Source: Methanosarcina sp. KYL-1 (GTDB lineage Archaea > Halobacteriota > Methanosarcinia > Methanosarcinales > Methanosarcinaceae). Taken from it: a stretch of 64,000 bases of DNA. The notes under the pieces were generated by a model. The model saw nothing but the letters and a program-made list of their open reading frames with translations, did not search any database and was not told where the DNA came from. The stretch is taken from NCBI RefSeq assembly GCF_024372725.1, contig NZ_VOUA01000015.1, positions 1 through 64,000 of the forward strand, read 5' to 3'. Positions 52,556-60,386 of this stretch are shown here, piece by piece; within the stretch, counting starts at the first letter, position 1, and each line of letters begins with the position of its first letter. The position numbers and the translations under genes were made by a program.

Positions 52556-52571
52556 TTTGGAAGAAGGAACA

Positions 52572-52631
52572 ATGAGCAGAGCAGGATTATGTGAACAGAG
52601 ATTTGAAGAATTATCTGAGAGGTCTAACTAA
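52572..52631 (+). CDS. 19-aa ORF, member of a duplicated spacer module
   Basis: MSRAGLCEQRFEELSERSN begins 16 bp after the reductase stop. It closely resembles the start of the 28-aa ORF at 53756 (MSRTVFYKPKFEQLSGADRR). Both stand just before a TGAGTGATTAGTCA operator. Whether either is translated is unknown. Confidence 0.3.
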   Translation: MSRAGLCEQRFEELSERSN

Positions 52632-52655
52632 AATCAAATTTTTTCACTCATTCCA

Positions 52656-52720
52656 TGAGTGATTAGTCAATCAAAGAAGATATATACTAGAAATTCCATC
52701 TCATATTGACTGTTCAGTCA
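52656..52720 (+). promoter_or_regulatory. Promoter with two TetR-type operators before the hydrolase
   Basis: Upstream operator TGAGTGATTAGTCA (52656-52669), TATA-like GATATATACTA near 52678-52688, then TGACTGTTCAGTCA (52707-52720) at the expected transcription start. The two sites flank the TATA box. Confidence 0.65.
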
Positions 52721-52769
52721 GTCATCAACCGTGCTATTGATATAATTCTAATATTCAGGAGAACTAAAA

Positions 52770-53759
52770 ATGTCAGAAATTATAGAAAATAAAAAAGAAG
52801 CTAGTGGAAAAACTTTTGAACTCAGTGAAAAGGTAACTGTAGAAAAAGTATCCTATAAAAACAGGTATGGAATTACCGTTGCAGCAGACATGTACCTGTC
52901 AAAGGACATAGATAAGTCTGAAAAATACCCGGCAATTGTCATAGGAACGCCTTATGGTGGTGTAAAAGAGCAAGGTGCTGGTATTTATGCACAGAATATG
53001 GCAGAAAGGGGATTTGTTGCCATTGCGTTCGATGAATCTTTTAATGGCGAAAGCAGTGGTGAACCAGGACATACCTCTTCTCCGGATATATTTGTTGAAG
53101 ATTTTAGCGCAGGAGTAGACTTTTTGGGAACACGTCCTTTTGTGGACAGAAACAGGATCGGTGCTATCGGTATCTGTGGAAGTGGAGCTTTTTCAATTAC
53201 TGCAGCTCAGGTTGACCCACGTATCAAAGCGATTGCCACTGCAAGCATGTATGACATGAGCAGATTCCATAGATTTGGTTGGGAAGATACCATGACTGAT
53301 GAACAGCGTGCTCAAACTCTAGTTCAACTTGCTGAGCAACGTTGGAAAGACTTTGAGAATGGTACTCCTGAAGTACCTATGGGTTTCCCAGGTGAACCAG
53401 CTGATTCTATACCGGAAGGATTGGATCCGATTTCAAGTGAATTTTTTGAATACTATGGAATGGAACGTGGGCATCATCCTAATGCAGGAGCCGCATTCAC
53501 TATTACAAGTAGCATGTCATTCATGAACTTCCCTTTGATGAACTATATTGAGACCATTTCACCACGACCAATTTTGTTCGTCATCGGTGAAAATGCTCAC
53601 TCCAGATACTTTAGTGAAGATGCCTATGAAAGGGCTGCTGAACCCAAAGAACTCTACATTGTTCCGGGAGCAAGGCATATTGATCTGTACGACAGGACTG
53701 ACATGATTCCGTTTGACAAATTAGAATCGTTCTTTGCAAAATATCTAGGTAAAAAATGA
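52770..53759 (+). CDS. Alpha/beta hydrolase of the YcjY/dienelactone-hydrolase type
   Basis: 329 aa. The AVI/GTPYGG oxyanion region and NRIGAIGICGSGAFSITAAQ mark an alpha/beta hydrolase whose nucleophile is probably the cysteine of GICGSG rather than serine. The C-terminal His lies in VPGARHIDLYD and the Asp/Glu in the FVIGENAHS strand. It likely hydrolyses esters or lactones; substrate unknown. AGGAG before ATG. Its stop overlaps a 28-aa ORF by ATGA. Confidence 0.87.
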   Translation: MSEIIENKKEASGKTFELSEKVTVEKVSYKNRYGITVAADMYLSKDIDKSEKYPAIVIGTPYGGVKEQGAGIYAQNMAERGFVAIAFDESFNGESSGEPGHTSSPDIFVEDFSAGVDFLGTRPFVDRNRIGAIGICGSGAFSITAAQVDPRIKAIATASMYDMSRFHRFGWEDTMTDEQRAQTLVQLAEQRWKDFENGTPEVPMGFPGEPADSIPEGLDPISSEFFEYYGMERGHHPNAGAAFTITSSMSFMNFPLMNYIETISPRPILFVIGENAHSRYFSEDAYERAAEPKELYIVPGARHIDLYDRTDMIPFDKLESFFAKYLGKK

Positions 53760-53842
53760 GCAGAACAGTGTTCTACAAACCGAAATTTGAACAATTATCT
53801 GGAGCTGACAGGCGGGAGACTTATTTTTGGCCTCGCCTGTGA
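53756..53842 (+). CDS. 28-aa ORF overlapping the hydrolase stop
   Basis: The ATG overlaps the hydrolase TGA and the ORF ends within the operator at 53840. The product begins MSRTVFYKPKFEQLSGADRR. It pairs with the 52572 ORF as part of a duplicated spacer; translation is unproven. Confidence 0.3.
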   Translation: MSRTVFYKPKFEQLSGADRRETYFWPRL

Positions 53843-53853
53843 GTGATTAGTCA
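53840..53853 (+). promoter_or_regulatory. TetR-type operator before the aldo/keto reductase
   Basis: TGAGTGATTAGTCA, identical to 52656-52669, about 45 bp before ATG 53898. CTTATTTTT at 53819-53827 may be its TATA box. Confidence 0.6.
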
Positions 53854-53897
53854 ATCATGATGCCGCTAAACAATTCAATAATTCAGGAGGATAAAAA

Positions 53898-55100
53898 ATG
53901 CTGTACAGACAAATGCCAAAGAATGAAGACGAGCTTTCAATACTTGGATTCGGCTGTATGCGCCTTCCGGTAAAAGAAGACGGGACAATCGATGAAGAAA
54001 GGGCCAGAAACCAGGTCCGCTACGCAATCGACAACGGGGTAAACTACGTGGATACAGCCTGGCCCTACCACATGAGTGCGAGCGAACCTTTCCTGGGGCG
54101 TGCCCTTGCCGACGGCTACCGGGAAAAGGTCAAGCTTGCAACAAAGCTCCCCTCCTGGCTTTTGGAGAGCCGGGAAGATATGGATAAATTCCTGAATGCC
54201 CAGCTTGAGAGGCTTAAAACGGATCACATTGATTATTACCTGGTCCACGGCCTTGCAGGAAAAGTATGGGACAAACTGGAAGCTCTTGGTGTGACCGATT
54301 TCCTCGATAAGGCAAAAGCTGACGGCCGGATTGTCAATGCCGGTTTCTCTTTCCACGGGTCGATTGAAGATTTTAAGCGGATCGTGGATGCATATCCCTG
54401 GACTTTCTGCCAGATCCAGTACAATTTCATGGACGAAAAGCATCAGGCTGGAACCGAAGGGCTTGAATATGCAGCTTCTAAGGGCATGGGTGTTATTATC
54501 ATGGAACCTCTTCTCGGAGGCAACCTGGCCAGTCCGGTACCTGCTGAAGTGGAGGATATCTGGAATGAAGCAGCAGTGAAACGCACACCCGCAGAATGGG
54601 CTTTCCGCTGGGTGTGGAACCATCCTGAGGTCACGGTTGTACTTTCGGGAATGAATAAAGAGTCGCAGGTTGAAGAGAACCTGAAAATAGCAGACGAAGC
54701 CTACCCGAATTCCCTCACTGAAGCCGAAATACAGCTCATAAGCAGGGTTGAGAAAAAATACTGTCAGCTCATGAAGATTGGCTGTACAGGCTGTGAGTAC
54801 TGCATGCCCTGCCCTTCGGGAGTTAATATCCCTGAATGCTTCAGCATCTACAATGACCTGCATATGTTCGGTAATCTGGAAGGGTCCAGATTCACGTATG
54901 CAGTCAGCATGAGCGGAGTATTCACAAATACCAAACCCGGAGGATTTGCTTCTCAGTGCATTGAGTGCGGCCAGTGTATGGAAAAATGCCCCCAGGGCCT
55001 GAAAATACCTGACCTGCTTAAAGAGGTGGCAGAGGAGCTGGAGGGGCCTGACCTGGAACAAAGGTTAGCTATGGCAAAACAACTGTTCGCAAATAAATAA
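53898..55100 (+). CDS. Aldo/keto reductase with C-terminal 4Fe-4S centres
   Basis: 400 aa. The AKR barrel has GFGCMRLP, NGVNYVDTAWPYH (catalytic Asp and Tyr) and the HIDYYLVHGL catalytic strand. The C-terminal 100 residues hold two cysteine clusters, GCTGCEYCMPCPSGVNIP and CIECGQCMEKCPQGLKIP, typical of the ferredoxin-linked AKR group. Probably reduces aldehydes or ketones with ferredoxin or NAD(P)H. Strong AGGAGG before ATG 53898, and a TetR operator upstream. Confidence 0.93.
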   Translation: MLYRQMPKNEDELSILGFGCMRLPVKEDGTIDEERARNQVRYAIDNGVNYVDTAWPYHMSASEPFLGRALADGYREKVKLATKLPSWLLESREDMDKFLNAQLERLKTDHIDYYLVHGLAGKVWDKLEALGVTDFLDKAKADGRIVNAGFSFHGSIEDFKRIVDAYPWTFCQIQYNFMDEKHQAGTEGLEYAASKGMGVIIMEPLLGGNLASPVPAEVEDIWNEAAVKRTPAEWAFRWVWNHPEVTVVLSGMNKESQVEENLKIADEAYPNSLTEAEIQLISRVEKKYCQLMKIGCTGCEYCMPCPSGVNIPECFSIYNDLHMFGNLEGSRFTYAVSMSGVFTNTKPGGFASQCIECGQCMEKCPQGLKIPDLLKEVAEELEGPDLEQRLAMAKQLFANK

Positions 55101-55380
55101 CCGGAAGTGTGATAGTCAAAAGAGCGAAATTTTTAAAAGAGCCCGGGTTTTACGCTCAACTTCAGCATAACTTTTTATCGCATTTTTTTCCGGGGCACTC
55201 CTTTTTTTAAAGACTCTGAAACCTCAGACGTGTAGTATTCTTTATGTCGGTACCCTTGAGTCGTATTCTGAATGGCAACAAATTTTATTGTAAAGTTATT
55301 CCCCTTACATAATGAAATTTATGGATACCTTTAAATACTATTCTGTCCTTTCGATGATAAATCATCAATTGATTTTACAT

Positions 55381-55515
55381 CGATCTGTTTACTAACTATC
55401 TGTTTACTAACTATCTGTTTACTAACTATCTGTATACTAACTATCTGTATACTAACTATCTGTATACTAACTATCTGTATACTAACTATCTGTATACTAA
55501 CTATCTGTATACTAA
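55381..55515 (+). repeat. 15-bp tandem repeat, 9 copies, before marR
   Basis: Units CTATCTG-T/A-TTACTAA type: three with TTTACTAA (the first starts CGATC) and six with TATACTAA, all in exact 15-bp register. Each A-type unit contains the palindrome GTATAC. The array ends about 60 bp before the marR ATG. The remainder of 55101-55577 contains no gene I can support; a minus-strand frame through the array (IVSIQ repeats) is an artefact of the repeat. Confidence 0.9.
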
Positions 55516-55577
55516 CTATTGTAATTTCATCTGCTGAAATCCCAGCTATTATAGCCCCATAGACCCCTGGAGGAAAC

Positions 55578-56063
55578 ATGGACCCTGAATGCATTAAGAA
55601 AGTGAGGTTAATGGACCTTGAATTCAAGGCGCTTCACAGTAAATTGTTTGAAGATCGGTTTTTCCAAAAAGTAGCTGCATCTGAAAACGCCGAACTCAAG
55701 GAACTTAACAAAAACCAGCCTCTCGTTATCACGATAATAGGTATGGTAAAGGAAATCATGCCCTCTACCATCGGGACATACGTGGGTATGGACCGGAGCA
55801 GCCTTTCAAGGATGGTGGATTCCCTGGAGGAAAAAGGTTTTGTACTGAGAAAAAACGACCCTGAGGACCGGAGAAAAGTCCTTATTTCCCTTACTGAAAA
55901 AGGGGAAAGGTGCTATGAGTTCCTCAACGAAATAGCTGAGGAGATGGCTGCCGAGCTCCTCGGGTTAACCGATCAGCAGGATTTAAAGGATTTTGAGCAG
56001 AGCCTTGAAACAATGCTGCGAGTCCTGAGGAAAATCGATTCGGCAATGGAAAGTGGAAAATAA
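55578..56063 (+). CDS. MarR-family transcriptional regulator
   Basis: 161 aa. Winged helix at about residues 45-115: LVITIIGMVKEIMPSTIGTY, GMDRSSLSRMVDSLEEKGFV, and the wing DPEDRRKVLISLTEKG, which is the classic MarR DPxDRR motif. It likely responds to small aromatic or redox ligands and may control the RND exporter downstream. Ribosome-binding site GGAGG before ATG 55578. Followed within 17 bp by a TrmB-like gene. Confidence 0.92.
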   Translation: MDPECIKKVRLMDLEFKALHSKLFEDRFFQKVAASENAELKELNKNQPLVITIIGMVKEIMPSTIGTYVGMDRSSLSRMVDSLEEKGFVLRKNDPEDRRKVLISLTEKGERCYEFLNEIAEEMAAELLGLTDQQDLKDFEQSLETMLRVLRKIDSAMESGK

Positions 56064-56079
56064 GCCCGGAGGAAAAAGC

Positions 56080-56439
56080 ATGACCCTGAAACTTATAAAC
56101 AACCTGCAGAAACTCGGCTTTACGGAAAACGAGGCCAAGATATATGCCTCCCTTGTCTGTTTGAAAACGGCAACTGCAAGGGAAATCTATGAAACTAGCG
56201 GGGTCCCCAGGCCCAAGGTATACAAAGTCCTGAGGGGAATGGCAGAGAAGGGGTATGTACAGATAACCGAAGGGGAACCGACCCATTTCAGCTGCATCCG
56301 TCCGGAGGAACTGATCTCGAGGATCAGGGCTGACTTTATGCTCTCTCTGAATGAGACCTTCTATGGGCTCCATGCCTTAAGCCTTGAAGATGAAGCCCCA
56401 TCTTCTGGGAAATCTGCAGAACTCGGAATCAGGTGTTAA
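56080..56439 (+). CDS. TrmB-like winged-helix protein, DNA-binding part only, 119 aa
   Basis: TrmB-type winged helix: LINNLQKLGFTENEAKIYAS, TAREIYETSGVPRPKVYKVL, then GMAEKGYVQITEGEPTHFSC. Typical TrmB regulators add a sugar-binding domain to about 250-350 aa; here it ends shortly after the winged helix, so it is a natural short form or a truncation. ATG 56080 follows GGAGG by 7 bp. Cotranscribed with marR. Confidence 0.85.
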   Translation: MTLKLINNLQKLGFTENEAKIYASLVCLKTATAREIYETSGVPRPKVYKVLRGMAEKGYVQITEGEPTHFSCIRPEELISRIRADFMLSLNETFYGLHALSLEDEAPSSGKSAELGIRC

Positions 56440-56627
56440 AAAGAATTCAGGGTAGGGTTTCGAATTCTGCTACAGGCTGTTTTTCAATAAAATCAATGCC
56501 TGTGAGCTGTTGATGAGGAAATATTTATTCAGGGCCTATCCGGAACAATATAAAACGAACTGGCTTAAAAACGAACTGGCGTAAAATCTAATTTGACTAA
56601 AAACAAGTCTCCTGAGGGGGATTTTCT

Positions 56628-59069
56628 ATAAAAAACATCTTTGAAAAACTGGGTATTTTTATCCAGAACAACCGTGCAGCCATACTGGCTGTCGTATTTA
56701 TGCTGGTCCTGCTCTCCTTCCAGGGCTCCCAATATATTGAAATGGCATCCGGGACCGAGACCCAGGTGTCGAAGGATTCGCAGCTGTACAAGGACTATGA
56801 CCACCTCTTCCTGAACACCTTCAGTACTGAGAGTGTTGTTGTGATGGTAGAGGGAAACGATGTTAAAAACGCAGCCCTCATGAAGGCCGCCGACCGGCTG
56901 GAACAGCAGGCCCTGCTAGTCCCGGGGGTTACTGCGGTCTCAAGCCCTGCGTCCGTCATCAAGCAAATAAATTATGCGGAGTCCGGAAGGTCAAAGGTTC
57001 CCGATTCCGACCGGGAAGTCCGGGAGATGATGGAGCGTTACCCCGAGTATTTCGAGGCCCTCGTGATTGATGAGACCCACATGCTCATAGCTATCGAAAT
57101 AGAAGGGAGCAGTACGGACCAGCAGCAGGAAGACATTATCAATAATATAGAAATCGCCTCAAAGGAAGCCGTTTTTCCTCCCGGCTACAACATGATTATT
57201 ACAGGCGGGCCTTCTCTGATGCTTGACATTAACAGTGAGATGGGAAAGAGTATGGGCGTGCTGCTCGGAATCGCCGGGTTCCTGATGGTAGTCGTGCTCT
57301 TCCTTGTGTTCAGGCATGTCAGGTGGGGGCTTTTACCGCTTCCGGTAGTACTGCTCGGGATAGTCTTTACTTTCGGGTTCATGGGGTATGCCGGGGTGCC
57401 CATGACAATGGTCTCCATGTCGGCTTTTCCGGTACTGATCGGGATCGGGATCGACTATGCTATCCAGTTCCACAACCGGATGGAAGAGGAAATCCGGGGA
57501 GGCAAAACTTCCTCGCAGGCCCTTGTCTTTACGGTCAAACACACAGCACCCGCCGTACTGATTGCCCTTGCAATGACCGCGCTCGGTTTTGTCTCGCTAT
57601 TTACCTCCGTTGTCCCCATGATCCAGGACTTCGGAAAACTCCTGCTCATCGGAGTAATCATGTGTTACCTTGCCTCGCTCTTTTTCGGGCTGGTTATCCT
57701 CTACAGTTTTGACTGGATCGCACAGAAAAACCCTCTTGGAATGTTTAAGAAGAAAGGGGGTGAAGAGGGCGAAAATGGCAAAAGTAGCGAAAATGGCAAA
57801 AGTAGCGAAAATGGCAAAAGTAGCGAAAATGGCAAAAGTAGCGAATATGGTGAAAATGCTTCCATCTCCGGCCCCGCCGGGCCTGAACCCGGAGCAATTG
57901 AAAAATCCCTGAAAAAACTCACCGGTTTTACCCTCAAATACTCCACGGTGATACTTGTAATTGCCCTTCTGACCTGCTGCGCCGGGCTTTACGCCGACCG
58001 GTCAATTCCCATCCAGACCGATACAAACACCTTCATTCCCCAGGACATGCCCTCCCTGATCAACTATAAGCACATGCAGAGCATCATGCCGGGGTCCGGA
58101 GACCACCTTAACATCATCCTGAAAGTCGAGGATGCAAGTGACCCTGAACTGCTGGAGTGGATGGATGAGTTTTCCCGGCACGAAGTTGCAAACAGGGGGC
58201 ATATTTACAGTGCCTCAAGCATAGTGGACCTGGTAAAGGAACGAAACGGGGGGACAATTCCCGGGACCTCAGAGGAAATACAGGCAATATATGAAGAAAT
58301 CCCGGAAAGCCAGAAACAGAAATACATCGAAGGAGGCCAGCTGCTTCATATCGACCTGGACATCGGGACCGCTATGGCCGACCTTGAAATTATGGGAATC
58401 GAAGAGCTTCGGGACGTTGTCCTGGAAGATATCCGATGGATGCAGCCGCCTCCGGGAGTCGCTGTTACGATTACTGGCAACTCGGTGGTTGTTATCGACA
58501 TGATTGACGGGCTTACAAATGGCCGGAGCCAGATGACCCTGTTAGGGGTTTTGCTGGTACTTGTGGGACTGCTGGTGGTCTACAGGGACCTCGTAAAAGC
58601 CCTCTCCCCAATTATCCCCATGCTGGTAGTTATCGGCTGGTCCGGCCTTGTGATGGCCGGCATGGGCATTGCATACAACCCCATGACTGCAGTTATGGGT
58701 GCCCTGATCCTCGGGGTCGGGTCCGAGTATTCGATCCTGATGATGGAGCGCTACTTTGAGGAAAGGGATGCCGGAATGGGCCCCGTTGATGCCATCTACC
58801 AGGCAGTGTCTACCACGGGCACAGCCCTGATCGCTTCCGGAGCCACAACCGTATTTGGCTTTTCAGCCCTGATCGCTTCGCCGTTTCCGATGGTCAGCAG
58901 TTTCGGGCTTGTAACGGTCATAGATGTTCTCCTGGCAATGCTTGTAACCTTCGTGATCTTTCCGCCCCTGATCGTCCTGATGGACAGCCACCGGGGGAAA
59001 AAGCTGGGGATTTTTGAGAAATTACAGGGTTTCAGGAAAAGACGTCCATCCGGGATTCCGGATCTCTGA
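56628..59069 (+). CDS. RND/MMPL-family exporter (HAE3-like), apparent ATA start
   Basis: About 813 aa with the duplicated RND plan: two halves, each with one helix, a large extracytoplasmic domain and five helices. Landmarks are GVLLGIAGFLMVVVLFLVF, FPVLIGIGIDYAIQFHNR in the first half and ILGVGSEYSILMMERYFE in the second. It exports lipids or hydrophobic compounds. No ATG/GTG/TTG precedes ATG 56700 back to an in-frame stop at 56613, and 56700 falls inside helix 1. GAGGGGGA (56614-56621) sits 6-7 bp before ATA 56628, giving I/M-KNIFEKLGIFIQNNR. ENGKSS repeats occur in the central loop. Confidence 0.9.
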   Translation: MKNIFEKLGIFIQNNRAAILAVVFMLVLLSFQGSQYIEMASGTETQVSKDSQLYKDYDHLFLNTFSTESVVVMVEGNDVKNAALMKAADRLEQQALLVPGVTAVSSPASVIKQINYAESGRSKVPDSDREVREMMERYPEYFEALVIDETHMLIAIEIEGSSTDQQQEDIINNIEIASKEAVFPPGYNMIITGGPSLMLDINSEMGKSMGVLLGIAGFLMVVVLFLVFRHVRWGLLPLPVVLLGIVFTFGFMGYAGVPMTMVSMSAFPVLIGIGIDYAIQFHNRMEEEIRGGKTSSQALVFTVKHTAPAVLIALAMTALGFVSLFTSVVPMIQDFGKLLLIGVIMCYLASLFFGLVILYSFDWIAQKNPLGMFKKKGGEEGENGKSSENGKSSENGKSSENGKSSEYGENASISGPAGPEPGAIEKSLKKLTGFTLKYSTVILVIALLTCCAGLYADRSIPIQTDTNTFIPQDMPSLINYKHMQSIMPGSGDHLNIILKVEDASDPELLEWMDEFSRHEVANRGHIYSASSIVDLVKERNGGTIPGTSEEIQAIYEEIPESQKQKYIEGGQLLHIDLDIGTAMADLEIMGIEELRDVVLEDIRWMQPPPGVAVTITGNSVVVIDMIDGLTNGRSQMTLLGVLLVLVGLLVVYRDLVKALSPIIPMLVVIGWSGLVMAGMGIAYNPMTAVMGALILGVGSEYSILMMERYFEERDAGMGPVDAIYQAVSTTGTALIASGATTVFGFSALIASPFPMVSSFGLVTVIDVLLAMLVTFVIFPPLIVLMDSHRGKKLGIFEKLQGFRKRRPSGIPDL
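57771..57842 (+). repeat. 18-bp tandem repeat inside the exporter gene, 4 exact copies
   Basis: GAAAATGGCAAAAGTAGC four times, encoding ENGKSS units in the loop between the two RND halves. Multiples of three keep the frame. Confidence 0.92.
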
Positions 59070-59073
59070 TAAA

Positions 59074-59093
59074 GAGGGCTTAAAGCCCTCATT
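59074..59093 (+). terminator. Terminator hairpin after the RND exporter
   Basis: GAGGGCT (59074-59080) pairs with AGCCCTC (59084-59090), loop TAA, followed by ATTT. It begins 4 bp after the stop codon. Confidence 0.6.
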
Positions 59094-59194
59094 TAATCAG
59101 AAGGTTCAGAGGATTTAAGGCCGGAGAAAATTGGAAGGTTCAGAGGAGATCAGAAAATTTAAAGGATTAATAAGGCATGGAGAGGGAAAAGAGC

Positions 59195-60151
59195 ATGAAA
59201 TCAAAGTTACTCGATACCATATTCTTTTCGGAAAAAAGGAAGGACCTGCTTTTGTTTCTTGCAGACGGCCCGAAAAGTACTGCGGAAATCAAAGAAGCCT
59301 TTGATTTTCCCTGGAAGTCCATGATCCCCCAGATAAAGCAGCTCCTGAAAACCGGGCTGCTTGAAAAAGAAGGCGACATGTACCGGCTTTCTGGTATGGG
59401 GCCTGTGGTGGTTGCTAATATGAAGCATTTGCTTGGAGCTCTGGAGCTTTACGAAGAGGACATGGATTACTGGAAAAACCATGACCTCAGCTCTCTTCCC
59501 TCTTCCCTGGGTGCCAGGCTTGGGGAACTGGGCAATTGCAGTTTCGTCCCCCTTAAAAATGAAGGCATACTGCACCAGGCCGGGTTCCTGAATGAAGTCC
59601 TGGCTTCCTCCAGGGTTCTGTTCTTTGCTTCAGCCTTTTATTCCGAGCTGCCTTTTATTTACTCCGAACTCACGGGGAGAGGCATAAAAACCAGTATCAT
59701 AATCAGTGAAACTGTTTTTAAGGACATGAAAGAAGAGCTGTTTGAAGACAAAAATCCCATGGACCTGAAAAACCCCGTTTTCGGGATGCTTTTTGAGGAG
59801 TACAGGAAAGAGGCAGGCAGGCTCCTGGACAGGAAAAATCCTGACGTTTTTGTTTACGGAGGGAGCAGGGTGCCTGCAGCGGTCCTGCTCACGGACAAGC
59901 TCCTTATGGTCGTGCTCTATGGGAAACCCGGGGTCCTGCCAAACAGGTGCCTTCTCAGCAAGGAGCCAGGAGCCCTGAAATGGGGTGAGGAACTGTTTAT
60001 TTACTACATGAAAGAGTCAAGGCATATCAGCAGCTGTCAAACTCACTCTCAGGTTTCCACACATGAAGATCCGGAGCCTCGAAGAACAGATAAGACTCCT
60101 CCACAGGAAATCTCCGGCATGCAGGCCTTTCCCGGGCTTCATCGATCCTGA
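59195..60151 (+). CDS. Winged-helix regulator with FilR1 (DUF1724) domain
   Basis: About 318 aa. The N-terminal winged helix (SEKRKDLLLFLADGPKSTAE, then PWKSMIPQIKQLLKTGLLEK) is followed by a methanogen-specific FilR1/DUF1724 domain of about 200 residues (NHDLSSLPSSLGARLGELG, then FPFIYSEL-type helices). Several such regulators control methanogenesis or filament genes in methanogens. ATG 59195 is preferred over 59177 because GGAGAGG precedes it. Target unknown; it follows the RND exporter on the same strand. Confidence 0.88.
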   Translation: MKSKLLDTIFFSEKRKDLLLFLADGPKSTAEIKEAFDFPWKSMIPQIKQLLKTGLLEKEGDMYRLSGMGPVVVANMKHLLGALELYEEDMDYWKNHDLSSLPSSLGARLGELGNCSFVPLKNEGILHQAGFLNEVLASSRVLFFASAFYSELPFIYSELTGRGIKTSIIISETVFKDMKEELFEDKNPMDLKNPVFGMLFEEYRKEAGRLLDRKNPDVFVYGGSRVPAAVLLTDKLLMVVLYGKPGVLPNRCLLSKEPGALKWGEELFIYYMKESRHISSCQTHSQVSTHEDPEPRRTDKTPPQEISGMQAFPGLHRS

Positions 60152-60304
60152 GCCACGGTTTTTTCCTGAACTTCGATAAGCCTGAGCAATAGTTTTTCCC
60201 TGAACTTCAACGAGCCAGAACCTTAATTCTTCCGGGTTGCAATACTCTCTCAAAAGGCAGGTTAGAAATTGAGCATACAGGGAATCCTGAGGCTTCAGGC
60301 TTAT

Positions 60305-60318
60305 GTTTATATATAATT
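60305..60318 (+). promoter_or_regulatory. TATA box of the AI-2E-family gene
   Basis: GTTTATATATAATT about 75 bp before ATG 60387. The remainder of 60152-60386 holds no gene I can see. Confidence 0.5.
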
Positions 60319-60386
60319 TTGAAGTTTATACAGTTAGAGTGAAAATTTAAAAAGATAAGAGTTTAAAAAGATAAGGGCCGAAAAAA

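Noticed and set aside
55381-55515. CRISPR array
   Set aside because: Units are contiguous 15-mers with no spacers and no cas genes nearby.
55331-55627. 98-codon minus-strand protein with IVSIQ repeats
   Set aside because: It is a translation of the 15-bp tandem repeat and overlaps the start of marR on the opposite strand; no start signal.
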